This document shows positions 1 to 10,696 of a stretch of DNA of 64,000 nucleotides, piece after piece (position 1 is the stretch's first letter; the number at the start of each line of letters is the position of its first letter). Origin of the DNA: Podospora bellae-mahoneyi (taxonomy: Eukaryota; Ascomycota; Sordariomycetes; Sordariales; Podosporaceae); the NCBI RefSeq assembly GCF_035222275.1, contig NC_085884.1:1736001-1800000 (forward strand), read 5' to 3'. Under the pieces are notes generated by a model. That model searched no databases and was not told where the DNA came from. It worked only from the letters and a program-made list of their open reading frames with translations. The position numbers were made by a program, and so were the translations under genes.

Positions 1-588
1 ACTTGACATCCTCCCCAACGTTTCCAGCCACGGTAGGGTCGATCAGCATCAACCGCGCGTTCGCCCTCTTGACGCAGTGAACGAGTGCCGCACCGGTGAG
101 GTTGTAGTTGATAAGTGCCGGAACAGCCCCGATAGCCCACAAAGCCAGCAACAAGAAAATAAAAGTGTCGGTATTCTGGAAGTCAAGCGCAACCATCTCC
201 CCCTTCTTCACACCCCGGCGATCCTTGAGAAAATTGGCATAGCGGAGAACTGTGTCGTAGGCTTGCGCATATGTGTAAGTCATGTCTTCAAAACGAAGGA
301 AAACGCGGTTTTCTGAGGACTTGGAGGTGGCGAGGTCTTCGAGGCGGTAAAAGAAGTTGACACGATCACGCTGAGTCCACCATGCCACGTTTGCTACCGT
401 GGGCAGGATAGACTTCAACAAGTGCAGATCGTAAGAGACCTGCCATCGAGCATTCAGATATGCTGCGGTGGCCGTCAAGGCCGAGGCGGCGACTGGAAGA
501 GATACCGGCACTGCGGGCTGTCAGATATCAAGTTGTTGTACCAAGAACTGCGATGCATGTGAATCGGAAGCAGCTTACAAGCAGCCAT
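1..588 (-). CDS. FAT1: FAT1-like very-long-chain acyl-CoA synthetase / fatty acid transporter, N-terminal part (runs off left edge)
   Basis: Exon 1 is only 10 nt (588-579). Intron 578-511 has a GTAAG donor and a CAG acceptor, and exon 2 runs from 510 off the window edge. The protein begins MAALPVSLPVAASALTATAA, a hydrophobic N-terminus, followed by ARWQVSYDLHLLKSI. About 170 residues are visible, including the N-terminal AMP-ligase region (FLRFEDMTYTYAQAYD, then DFQNTDTFIFLLLALWAIGA and INYNLTGAALVHCVKRANAR). This fits the FAT1/FATP family (SLC27-like), which activates very-long-chain fatty acids at the ER, peroxisome or plasma membrane and helps fatty acid uptake. The AMP-binding motif and C-terminus lie outside the window. 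It is divergent from the PIG-S gene. The family is confident from the N-terminal signature; substrate preference cannot be read. Confidence 0.85.
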
Positions 589-1681
589 GATCGCGTTTTT
601 TTTTGGCTATTTCGAGGTCGCTAAACTGCTAAAACAGCACTGATGAACCTCGAAAGCGAAATGGTATTGCAAACAGGAAGGATTAAAGATCTTTATATAA
701 AAACGTGGTGTCAATAAAAAGGCAAGCAACGTCGCAGCGGGCGAGTGGAATGTTGACCCTAACTTCAGATCCGGCAAGTTGGTCGTGGTTGATCGTACCT
801 GGAACTTCTTAACGGCACTAGCAGGGATTGGTCAGATACAGCGCCGTCATCGACGGTTGGTTCCGCAAACTGACGTTGTTAAACGGAAGACCAAAGTTGA
901 GGTGTGGTATGGAGATATATATCAAGTGAGTGACAGATAGGGTGACACAGCATTCCTTATACCTCAATATCGGACTGCGTGGTGTCGGGAGGCGGTCACG
1001 AAAGCCGCCGGTAGGAACGGGCTGATCGTCTCGTTCAACGACCCCGATGCAACACAGGCCACTCGACATGCCTCCATGCTCTTCAAATGGACCTCGGTTC
1101 GTATGTACGCCACTGGGCGAGAGCCAAGGAACTTCCCATTTAAACTGGGCTGGTGCTCGTGGTGCCTCGCGAGATCCGGATAGGCCGAAGCACACGTTGA
1201 GAGTGAGAATTGTCACTCTTGGACCGCTGTCGTTCATGTGTGCCACTGAGAAACAACGCCGTCCGGTTCCTATTGAACCTAGCATCCCAGGTGGTCGGGT
1301 AGTAAGTATACTTGTACCTAACCAAGTGATGTTCAGGGTCCAAGTGTATGGGTTGACATTCAAACGGCGCGCAGTGCATGGAAGCGGCATCGAAGCTTTG
1401 ACCATGTGGACCCATCGCGTTGGCTCAAGAGCTTCGACTCCGTGTCGCGAATGACGAGGCGCGGCGGGTTTCAACGTTGGCCTCCCGTTGCCGTTGCCAT
1501 GCCCGACACCCGTTTATCGTTATCTTCACGTGCGTACCTGAAAGTGTCTAACCAGACTGGGAAATTTGGCTTTAATTGCTGCAAGCATTGTGTCGCGCTG
1601 GCGCATTCGTGGTGAGGCGTGTTCCTCTCGAATCAAGGCGCCGGCAACGAACTCGATGGACGCCGCCGAGTCCGCATCGCC
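589..1681. other. Divergent intergenic region between FAT1-like gene and PIG-S
   Basis: A 1.1 kb bidirectional upstream region. A palindromic TTTATATAAA stretch near 691-701 is a candidate TATA element for the leftward FAT1-like gene, about 105 bases before its start. Open frames on both strands (for example 818-1474 minus and 1047-1454 plus) show no recognisable protein features, so I do not call a gene here. Confidence 0.5.
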
Positions 1682-3369
1682 ATGTCTGCTCAACCACTCC
1701 CCAGCAACGACAATGACGTTTCCATCGCAACGATAGCCCCCAAGCAAGAAGCGCCAACTTCATCCAAAAAACTTCCCCCGCCAGAGAAGCCGTCTGACGT
1801 GCGCCGGCGCAGCCATGTCATCCTCTCCTTTTGGCTGATTGTCCTCCTTTTGGGTCTCCCCATATGGTGGAAGACCACCACCATATACCGCGCCGATCTT
1901 CCCTTGGAGGACATGTTAGAATGGGCAGACGGAAAGGTTGGCAGTTCCACGGCCTGCTCCAAAACTGACTGCTAACGCTGCCCGCCATGTTCTAGGCCTG
2001 TCGCCCTGTCTTCCCCCTCCGCATCTCGATACAAGCCACATCGCTTCAGGATCAAGAAGCTCAAAACCTACTTCGGCTGACCCAGCACGCCCTTGATGAT
2101 CTTAATGATTTCGCCGGGCATCATCTTCGTCTTCAGATGGGCGATGAGAAGCAGGATTCGGCCGACAATGGCAGCGCCTTGACTATTCGCCTCACTCCAG
2201 GCGAGGGCACAACCGCAACGCTTGATCCATACGAACCTATTCTGGATATCACCTACCCACAAAACACGATACCCTCTCCAACCGCTTCCTCGTCGGCGCT
2301 TGCCACATATATCGCAAGTCAGCTAAGGACCACTTTCGCTGAGGAACAGGCCACCATCTCGTACCTCCTCTCGACGGACTCGATGCCCTCGGAACACAGG
2401 CCGCTTGGATTATCGCCAGAAACCGCCGAAGCTCTTGCCAAGCGCACGACAAGATCCTTGAAATATGCGCCGACTTACCATCTTACCTTCTCTCTGTTTA
2501 CAAGTGGACCTCTACCAAGTAGCTGGGATATCGAGACCGCCATCGAAGAGTACATGAAGCCCGTGCTGGACGTCCTCTCGCCGATTCACAATTTTACGAT
2601 CGATACCCAGGTACAACTATACGCTTCACCTGGTGTTCAGAACGAAGTTCTCAACAAGGAGGATTTGTCCTCTTTCATCAACGCCGCGGAATGGCCACTG
2701 TCGCCCTCCATCGGTGGTGCGCCAACCATCAACTTCATTGTGTTTGTGGGGAACCAAACCATCGCGTCCCCTTCGCAGGAGGCTGCGCCGACCTCCCATT
2801 CATGGCTGATCCCCCAATGGGGCACCGTCTTTCTGCTGTCCCTCCCTGGCGACACCACCCACGTCGCGGCCGCCACCCTCAAGCAGCCCCTTTTGACATT
2901 CACCTCTCACCTCTTGTCACTCACCGGCACCCCCGAGTCAGGTTCTCTACCCCTGCGCCTCTCCACCCTCGCGCGTATCCGGTCTGCCGACCTGCTCCTC
3001 CGTGCCTCGTCCACCCTTGGATCTCTGGCCCGTCTTGCCATGGCTCTTCCCTCCATCTCAATCCCGAGTAGCGTCGCAGACGGCGTCACAAAGACCATGT
3101 CGCACTTGCGCCTCGCTTGCGACAACCTAGGCGGCACGGAAGGACTGGCTCACGCGCGGATTGCAGAGGCTGAGGCGGAAAGGGCGTTTTTTGAGAAGAG
3201 CATGGTTGGGCAGTTGTATTTCCCTGACGAGCACAAGATTGCTGTTTACCTGCCGCTATTAGGGCCGGTGGCGGTGCCGTTGGTTATGGGGTTAATTAAC
3301 GAGATTAAGGCTTGGAGGAAGAGGAGGAGGGAGAGGGCTGAGAAGGGGGCTGAGAAGAAGGGGGAGTGA
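1682..3369 (+). CDS. GPI17: GPI transamidase subunit PIG-S (Gpi17)
   Basis: Exons are 1682-1936 and 1996-3369. The intron is 59 nt with a weak GTTGGC donor, a CTAAC branch site and a TAG acceptor. The product is 542 aa, which fits the family. PIG-S is an ER-membrane subunit of the GPI transamidase that attaches preassembled GPI anchors to proteins. Visible features are a charged N-tail, a first membrane segment around residues 44-60 (VILSFWLIVLLLGLPIWW), then WKTTTIYRADLP, a strong PIG-S signature. A long lumenal domain follows, with a second hydrophobic segment near the C-terminus (YLPLLGPVAVPLVMGLINEI) and a basic cytosolic tail rich in KR and E. ATG 1682 is preferred over upstream in-frame GTG codons because it leads straight into a normal cytosolic tail. 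Confidence 0.92.
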
Positions 3370-3595
3370 GTAAATTATGGGGATAGCGAGCATGTTTTTT
3401 CTATGTTGCTGTTATTTCTTTGTTTTGAGTATGCATTATAGGAATGGAATGGCATAAAAATATGATGGCTGTAGGATTTTGTGTATATGGACTTGTGTAT
3501 TGTTGAGGGGAAAGATATTAGAGTTCTGGGCAACTGATACTGTTTGGAAAGTAGCTGCAATGATGTGTGGAAGTTCTTAGTCAGAAATCATCGAA
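3370..3595. other. 3' flank of PIG-S up to tRNA-Phe
   Basis: An AT-rich 3' flank of PIG-S followed by the leader of the tRNA gene. No coding signal is seen. Confidence 0.4.
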
Positions 3596-3685
3596 GCGGG
3601 TTTAGCTCAGTTGGGAGAGCGTCAGACTGAAGTTAACTTTAGGAAGTCAATCTGAAGGTCGTGTGTTCGATCCACACAAACCGCA
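3596..3685 (+). tRNA. tRNA-Phe (anticodon GAA), with a 17-nt intron
   Basis: The cloverleaf is read directly: acceptor GCGGGTT, TA, D-arm GCTCAGTTGGGAGAGC, anticodon stem TCAGA/TCTGA, loop CTGAAGA with GAA at 34-36, variable AGGTC, T-arm GTGTG-TTCGATC-CACAC, acceptor AAACCGC, discriminator A. A 17-nt intron at 3633-3649 lies between positions 37 and 38, the standard eukaryotic nuclear site, so the mature tRNA is 73 nt. A-box TAGCTCAGTTGG and B-box GTTCGATCC are intact. In my fold acceptor pair 5-68 is G opposite A; the other six pairs are Watson-Crick. Confidence 0.95.
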
Positions 3686-3909
3686 TCTTTTGCCATTTCT
3701 CCAAAACTGATTGGGATTTTTCACTTTTGTATTGTTCAATATTTTTATGATTTTCCAAGTTCATACATACTTTGCCTTTTCAGGGTGAACGTGGCGCAAT
3801 GGTTTGACGCGCAACCCGGTAGTAGGGTAGGGGGTGTTGCCGAAGGAGATGAAAATATTGGCCATCAGCACCAAAACTTTCATAACAGCATATTCTTGCC
3901 CAAACCGTC
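3686..3909. other. Spacer between tRNA-Phe and 5S rRNA
   Basis: An AT-rich spacer. A TCTTTTG/TTTTT-poor tail follows the tRNA, with T runs at about 3717-3728 that could serve in Pol III termination. It also holds TGGCGCAATGG at 3792-3802, an isolated A-box-like match without a B-box. Confidence 0.4.
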
Positions 3910-4028
3910 ACATACGACCATAGACAGCTGAAAATACGGCATCCCGTCCGCTCTGCCCGAGTCAAACGGCTGATCGCCAGATTAGTACTCAGGTGGGTGA
4001 CCACTGGGGAATCCCTGGTGTTGTATGT
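3910..4028 (+). rRNA. 5S ribosomal RNA (dispersed gene)
   Basis: About 119 nt, starting ACATACGACCATAG and ending TTGTATG before a GTTTTTT terminator. Helix I pairs ACATACGAC with GTTGTATGT (one G-U). Helix II pairs CAGCTG with CGGCTG. Helix III GGCA/TGCC encloses the conserved TCCCGTCCGCTC. The GGTGGGTGACCACT hairpin and GATTAGTACT (loop E/helix IV) are present. All helices close, so it looks functional rather than a relic. A single 5S gene away from rDNA, next to a tRNA, matches the dispersed 5S arrangement known from Neurospora and relatives. The helix II sequence differs from the N. crassa alpha type I remember, so it may be a minor isotype. Confidence 0.93.
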
Positions 4029-4395
4029 TTTTTGGTGGCTTCTTTGACTCAGCTTAATGCCGGGTGAGGACTTTGGAAGGAGGTTACTGATCAGGTCTTT
4101 GCTTATCTGGTTCATGTTGATCTTTTGAGGAGGTAGTTCAGGGCTATAAATCAACTACCTATCCTAACCATCTGTATTTGGGAATCACATAGTTGCTGTC
4201 TACCTCTCTACCCTTTTGCTTGCATCTTGAAATACTATCCAATTAAACTACCTAGGTACGCTTACTTGGCGCAGGTCTATTGATAGCAGTTGAACCCATA
4301 CGTCTTTTCAACAAAACTTTTAAAATCCCCACTCCAAAAACTCGAAAGCAATCCACAGTCCCCAACCCTCTCAGTCTTGGCCACACAGCAGGTAC
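4029..4395. other. Intergenic, 3' side of 5S rRNA and of MFS transporter gene
   Basis: Nothing coding or repeated is recognised in this stretch. It contains the 3' untranslated side of the leftward MFS gene. Confidence 0.4.
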
Positions 4396-6398
4396 TCATG
4401 CCGTCCCCTCAAGCCTCCTCTGCTTAATTAACAACGCCAACACAAACGCCGACGCAGAGAAGAAAAACGACACCCCGTGACTCCACCACAACCCGTCCAC
4501 ATAACTCTCAACCACCGCCTTTTGCAACACCCCCGTCGCCCTATCAACATAATCCACATCTGACACCGTCTCAGCAATAACCTTTGCAATCTCCACCGCC
4601 CCAAACCCAAGTCCGGCAAGCCTATTGAACAGAGTCCTTCTCAGAGCAGCCTTCATAACCGCATTCGACACTGAAAGTCCCATTGTCAAAGCGATGGTGC
4701 TAGAGAGATACATGAACGAGATCGAAGGTGCCGCGTGGGCGGGGTCGACGACGGCTTGAAGGGAGATGAAGACGGCTGACTGGGCGATGCCGGTTCCGAA
4801 GCCGCTGGGAAAGATGTAGAGGGATTCCCAGACGTTGGTGTTGCCGTGCCAGCGGAGCATGAGGAGGAGGTAGGAGAGGGAGGAGAAGGTGACGGCGAGG
4901 ATGATGAGGGCCTTGTAGCGGCCGGAGCGTTTGATGAGAATGCCGGAGAGGACGCCGCCGATGGCGTTTCCTGCTACGGCTGGGATTAGGTGGGCACCGG
5001 CTGAGGAGGCGGAGGAGCGGGAGGTGATTTGGAAGTAGAGGGGGACGGAGAACATGAGCTGGGTGAAGTGTTAGTGATTTTTATACCTGAATTGTTTCAG
5101 GAAAACTTACTCCAAGCTGGGCGGCTGTTTGAAGTCCCAAAATCAGGTAGGAAATAACGGCATCCCGCTGATGAAAGATCTCCAGTGGCAGGATCGGCTC
5201 CTCTTGGCGTTTTTCGACTGCAACAAAAACAGCAATGAGCACAAAGCTGAAGCTGATGAGACTAATCGTGATGGGAGATGACCAGGGTAGCTTGGCACCG
5301 CCTAGCTCGATGGGTGTGAGTAGGGCGAGGATCATGAAGGCGAAGATGAAGGACCCCTTGAAGTCGATCCGGCTGAACTTGGATTTCCGGATTTCGGCCT
5401 CGGCACTGCTGGTCGAGACAGAATCCGAGGTTGGCTCAGTGTGGCTCGGCAGATAGATTGCAACGAGGATGATGGCGCCCAGGATGATGGGGACTTGCCC
5501 GAAGAAAGACCAGCGCCATCCGATTACATCCACGAGCCAGCCGCCGAGAGGACCGCCGATAGATCGACCAAATGTAGCCACTAGATTGACGTAGGCGCGC
5601 CATTGAGCGACCTCTCGGATGGGAAGGAGATCTATTTGTTGTTAGTGATTGTGGTCAAAGCTTCCGGCTGTGCACCATTCCTACCAGTGATCAAGATTGA
5701 CACCAGCGAAGCCATGCCAGAGGCGCCAGCCCCTGAAATGACTCGGCCAAGAATGACCTGGCCCATTGTCTGGCCGATGCCCCTGTTTGTTGTCAGTATT
5801 TATTTACCTCTTTTGCTGAAAAACAGCAAACTCACACAATAAAACTGCAGATGGTCAGCTATTGCTTCTTCTTAACAATCAGCCGGGATTTCAACTTACC
5901 AACCAAAAACGAAAATGGCATAGGCAAAGGTGACGAGCGTCTTTCTGCCGTAGATATCACTCAACTTTCCGTAGAGTGTCTGCGTTGCCGCGCCGGCGAT
6001 GGCAAAACCGGTGATCAGCCATGTCGAGTTGCCCAAGTCGTTGAACTCGGAGGCAATGTTGGAGTGCGTGGCCAGCAGGATGGAGCCGTCGCAGTGAGCA
6101 ACAAAGATGCCTGAAGATTTTGAGTCTCAGCGTCATGAGTTTTCTTTGAATTGGGAAGGGACGAACCGATGAGCAGGACTGAAATGATGCGAGCCACCTG
6201 TGTTCTCAAGATGCCAGTCGCAATCTCCCCGCTGCGCACACTTTCTTCATCCACGCCGACCTTCTTCACAACACTCCCATTCTCACTGATTGGAAGCGTC
6301 TCAGAGTATGGCGGCGTCTCACTGATAACTGGCACATTGCTGAGAAGGGGCGACTGCTCGGTTGGTTGGCCACTTGCTGGGTCTGAAATTCGTGCCAT
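4396..6398 (-). CDS. MFS transporter, DHA2-type drug/basic amino acid permease (Vba/Fnx-like)
   Basis: Six exons: 6398-6167, 6110-5900, 5844-5836, 5782-5685, 5631-5111 and 5058-4396, totalling 577 aa. The 55-nt intron before and the 53-nt intron after exon 3 leave a 9-nt micro-exon (T TTT ATT GT). The N-tail has an acidic/dileucine-like EQSPLL motif seen in vacuolar transporters. Transmembrane signatures in order are YGKLSDIYGRK (loop 2-3 motif A), QVILGRVISGAGASGM, ITDLLPIREVAQWRAY, GRSIGGPLGGWLVDVIGWRW (motif C region), then IGGVLSGILIKRSGRYK in the second half. This points to 14-TM proton antiporters of the Vba1-3/Fnx1/azole-export group. It is divergent from the sulfatase gene with 550 bases between starts. 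Substrate is unknown; a vacuolar basic amino acid carrier is the leading guess. Confidence 0.88.
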
Positions 6399-6946
6399 GG
6401 TTGCTCCGCCAAACAATGGACTGCAACTGATCAGTTTTGTCGATGCAGTTATCACAAAGTTTTCCCAAGAAGAAAAATCAATCGCGCTTCTGCCTTTAGC
6501 TCGTGGCCGGCCTCGGCCAAAAATCCGAAATAGTCGTCCCTGGAAACAAAGACTTGTCGCCGGCCGGTGTGGTACAGCTCGGGCGATCACGACATACAAA
6601 AGGCAATGTCGCAAGGCTCGTTTGGTGGCATTTACCCCATCTTCAGGGGCTCTGCGAACTGCTAATGCAGCTGCAAGCATGTTTGACAACACCACACGAA
6701 GCCATCCGGGATGTGGGGGTCGGTGGTGGTCAACAGCGAGTATTGGTCTTTGCAATTGCCGCGAACTATTACGCAATCAACAAGGCAGAGCTAAGAACCA
6801 TTCCTCGGCAACCTCACAATCACCGGTCCACCGGTCTGGTGCCAATCAGAGAAATGATAAATATGAATCAAATGTCTCTCCATGCTTCTTAGATATCTGT
6901 CACCTCATCAACCTCTTTGCATTGGCCCCCGAAGTGACTTGTCGCC
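6399..6946. other. Divergent promoter region, MFS transporter / sulfatase
   Basis: 548 bases upstream of both genes. Open frames run through it, but none starts with or resembles a protein. No specific operator is recognised. Confidence 0.45.
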
Positions 6947-8922
6947 ATGCGTTTCTCAGGAGCTGCACTTGCAGCAGGTCTGCAATTGCCCACGGCGGCT
7001 TTGGCCAGCCATGGCAGCCAAAAGCCGTTGGGAGATGACCGGCTGGACAGCACACCGGCAACCAAGGGGGGCAAGCAGCCAAATATTGTCTTCATCCTGA
7101 CCGATGACCAAGATTTGCACATGAACTCCCTCGACTATGTCCCCCTGATTAAGAAGCACCTTCTCGACGAGGGCACCCTCTACAAGCGCCACTACTGCAC
7201 CACAGCCATCTGCTGCCCCGCCAGAGTGTCTCTCTTAACCGGCCAGCAAGCTCACAACACGAATGTCACCGATGTCAACCCTCCACATGGTAAGATTCCT
7301 CTCACTACGCTGTGCCGGGCACGAGCTTACCAGATATCCCAGGTGGCTATCCCAAGTTCATCAATCAAGGGTTAAACAACAACTACCTCCCAATCTGGCT
7401 TCAGGAGGCCGGCTACAACACCTACTACACCGGCAAGCTGTTCAACGCCCACACTGTCGAGAACTACAACTCGCCCTACCCGGCCGGCTGGAACGGCTCC
7501 GACTTTCTCCTGGACCCATACACCTACAACTATCTCAACTCCTCCTTCCAACGGAACCAGGACCCCCCCAAGAGCTACGAGGGATTCCACTCTGTCGACG
7601 TCCTCGCGGAGAAGTCCCTCGGCTTCGTCGACGAAGCCGTCAGAGCTGACCGCCCCTTCTTCCTCGGCATCGCCCCCGTCGCTCCCCACAGCAACGTCAA
7701 GTCGAACACTCTGGGGGATGACGTGGGCGACGACTGGGGCAACCTCCCCGACATTGAGGAGTTCGCCAAGTTCGGCCCCCCCGTCCCGGCAAAGCGCCAC
7801 GAGCATTTGTTCAAAGACGTCAAGATCCCCCGGACCCCCAACTTCAACCCTGACAAGCCGACGGGGGCGAACTGGGTCCGGCTTCGCAAGAAGCTCAACC
7901 AGGAGAATATTGACTACAATGATCACTTTTACCGCCAGAGGCTTCGCACCCTGCAGTCGGTCGACGAGCTGGTTGCTTCGGTTGTGGAGCGGTTGGAGGA
8001 GCATGGCGTTCTGGATAACACGTACATTTTTTACACGACCGATAATGGGTATCATATCAGTCAGCATCGTCTTAATCCTGGGAAGGAGTGCGGGTTTGAG
8101 GAGGATATCAACATCCCGCTTATCATTCGCGGTCCTGGCGTGGCGAAGGGGGTGGTTTCGGAGATTGTGACCACGCACGTTGACTTGGCGCCTACGATTC
8201 TTAACATTGCCGGTTTGCCTCACCGAGCGGACTTTGACGGTGAGGCGATTCCGCTGAGTCGGAAGGACATTGAGGACACGGTCAAGACGAGACACGAGCA
8301 TGTGACGGTGGAATTTTGGGGGTTTGCTGTTTCGGAGGGGGGCAAGTTGTTTGATGAGGATGAGGAGAGGTTGACGCTGAATAACACGTACAAGGGGTTG
8401 AGGATTCTGGGGAGGGGGTATAATTTTTATTACGCGGTTTGGTGCAATAATGAGCATGAGTTTTATGATTTGAGTGTGAGCCCCCCCCCCCCACCTTCCC
8501 TTTTTTTCCCTGACATGGGCAAAGATGCTAATGTTGGAAAGACTGACCCCTACCAAATCAACAATCTGCTTCATCCTACGACTACCAAGCCCAAGACTCT
8601 TCTTGGGGTGGAGTTTCACAAGGTGATTGCCCGGTTGGATTCTTTGTTGTTTGTGCTCAAGTCTTGCAAGGGGAGGACTTGTGTCAGGCCGTGGGAGGCG
8701 CTACATCCGCAGGGGAATGTGGCCAATTTGCATGATGCGCTCGGGAAGAGGTTTGATGTTTTTTATGAGCAGCAGCAGAAGAAGGTTAGGTTTGATAGGT
8801 GCGAGTTGGGGTATATTGTTGATGCCGAGGGGCCGCAGTTCGAGAGGGATGGGGTGGTGTATAAAGCGGGGGCGGGCGGGGGGTATAAGAGGGGGGGGAT
8901 CAGTTGGAGTGAGTGGACTTAA
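6947..8922 (+). CDS. Secreted type I sulfatase (arylsulfatase-like)
   Basis: Exons are 6947-7289, 7343-8475 and 8542-8922, 618 aa. The N-terminus MRFSGAALAAGLQLPTAALA is a likely signal peptide. NIVFILTDDQD provides the first metal-binding acidic residues. CCPARVSLLTG (Cys89) is the sulfatase signature whose cysteine becomes formylglycine, and HYCTTAICCPAR around it is typical. FYTTDNGYHISQHRLNPGK is the second metal/substrate motif. The enzyme would hydrolyse aryl or carbohydrate sulfate esters outside the cell, releasing sulfate. The second intron (8476-8541, 66 nt) carries a run of twelve C and a TTTTTTT run and has no stop in frame, so the unspliced reading would add 22 residues. Splicing it restores FYDLSTDPYQINNL, the normal sulfatase C-terminal motif. 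The C-terminus is Gly-rich. Confidence 0.92.
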
Positions 8923-9523
8923 GGGGGGGCAAGGCCGTGGAAATGTAAACATATGGTCATGATTATTTGGGCGGATGATGAGGGTTGAAGTCTATGATTC
9001 TGGAAAATGGTGTTTGAGAGCTGATAGGAATGAAGTAAAAACTGTGGGCAAATATAGGTATGGTCTGAAGTGTTTCTCTGTTGACTGTGTATCTAAGTAA
9101 TTTGGTAAAAAAGCCTCTTTGAGATTAAGATGGCGACTGGAACTGTCAAGATGGTCGACATCAATAGAAAGGTAAGGTAGTCGGTCTGTCAAGGCATCTA
9201 TAAATACCAAATGTTCATGCAATTAACGACTCTATTCCTTCTGTTCATAATATGTTAGCGGTCCAGAATTATGTCCGTCCCCAACAAGTCATCCGCACAC
9301 ACCGCATGTATTTATCCAGAAAACCTCCGAGAAACCAACAGTCAAAATTCGGAGAAGACTCGGGGTAATCCCACCTCACCTCTGTTACCCCGCGGGGCTG
9401 TGACCCTCTTGTGATATCTCACCGCGAGAGTGGACACTTCAAAGCCAGAACTGGAATCACATTCTTCAGTCCAAACTACCTTGGCTTTATCATCAAGCAC
9501 TTGATCTTCTTGCCTAAGCAACC
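8923..9523. other. Intergenic between sulfatase and SDR gene
   Basis: A 600-base spacer containing the sulfatase 3' end and the SDR promoter. Nothing else is recognised. Confidence 0.45.
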
Positions 9524-10696
9524 ATGACCGACCAAACCGCCCAATTCACCCCCCGCTTCCGCACCGACATCTACCCCTTCATCGAGCCCTCCAAGTACAG
9601 GGGATCCCTCCGCAACAAAGTAACCATCATCACCGGCGCAGCAGGAGCAATCGGCCGAGGACTCGCCGAGTCGTTTGCTGTCGCGGGGGCAAAGCTGGTC
9701 TTGACTTACAACCGGACGCCGCCACCGCCCGAGCTGGAGGAGAGATGTCTTCGGTTTGGAGCTGCTGATGTGTCGTTTGTAAAGTGTGATGTTGCTGAGC
9801 TTGGGGGGTGTGAGGCTCTTGTTAAGGAGGCGGGTTTTTCTTTTCCTTTTCAAGGGGGTAGGGGGTGAGATGGCTGACTGGGTGTTTAGACTTTGGAACT
9901 GCATGGTAGGGCAGATATTTTGATCAACAATGCTGGGGCTAACGGGCTTGGGCCGGTATGTCTTCACGGTTTGGCATGTCGAGTTGGTACTGATGAATGG
10001 GATATAGCTTCACGACCAAGCGCCTCAGGATTTCATCAAGGAGATTGCGGTCAACTTCCACGGGCCGTATTACCTCATGAGGCTGCTCCTCACGTATTTT
10101 CGACAACAGCGAAGTGGCTGCGTGCTGAATATTGCCTCGAGGGCCGGGACGGTGGCTATACCATATAGCACCGGGTACTGCTCCAGCAAGGCAGCACTGA
10201 TCAACCTAACCGCCTGTGCGCAAAAGGAGCTTGACATTGATGGTTTGGGAGAGGAGGTGCACATGTATTCGCTGCACCCTGGGGGGGTTAAGAGCGCGAT
10301 GACGCTGAAAAGTGTGTCCTTCCACATATGCTACTACTTAAAGGTATAGGCTAACAGAAGATATTCTTAGAATACTCACCGGAATCTATGTCTACTCTTC
10401 CGCCTCAGGCGCAGAGCAAGTTTGTGAATGCGCTGGATATCTATGATGACTCCCCGTATCTGAACGGGATGGTGTGTGTTGCGCTTGCGACGGGGGTGGG
10501 GAAGGAGGTGCTGAGGGGCAAGTATTTTGATGTTGGGCAGGATTTGGAAGATGTGCTGGCTCAAAGGGAGGCGTTGAGGCAGAACCCGGATTTGTATGAG
10601 TTGCACACGAGCTTCTTGGGTGGGCTGAAGAACGGGGGTGTGCCGGAGGGGGGATATAGGAAGGAGGAGTGGGGGAAGGAGTTTCCGGGTTTTTGA
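9524..10696 (+). CDS. Short-chain dehydrogenase/reductase
   Basis: Exons are 9524-9829, 9890-9955, 10008-10311 and 10371-10696, 333 aa. This is a classical Rossmann SDR: TIITGAAGAIGRGLAESF (TGxxxGxG) near residues 36-52, DILINNAGANG (NNAG), and the catalytic Ser-Tyr-Lys in NIASRAGTVAIPYSTGYCSSKAALI (shown here in halves: NIASRAGTV and YCSSKAALI). PGGVKSAMT is the loop after beta-6. The C-terminal 110 residues extend past the core. It is a NAD(P)-dependent oxidoreductase of unknown substrate. The first intron needs a GC donor (GAG|GCGGGT, 9830) to join VKE to TLELHGRADILINN; no GT donor in that stretch restores frame. A sequencing error in the G-rich tract is the alternative. The other two introns are GT-AG. 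Confidence 0.82.

Noticed and set aside
818-1474. 218-codon minus-strand frame in the FAT1/PIG-S spacer
   Set aside because: Composition is random-like and there is no support from splice sites or motifs.
3792-3802. TGGCGCAATGG, a tRNA A-box-like match upstream of the 5S gene
   Set aside because: No B-box or cloverleaf follows at the right distance. It may be a tRNA fragment or chance.
7372-8619. 415-codon minus-strand frame opposite the sulfatase
   Set aside because: Antisense to a gene with a full catalytic signature; composition is low-complexity Val/Arg and no domain is seen.
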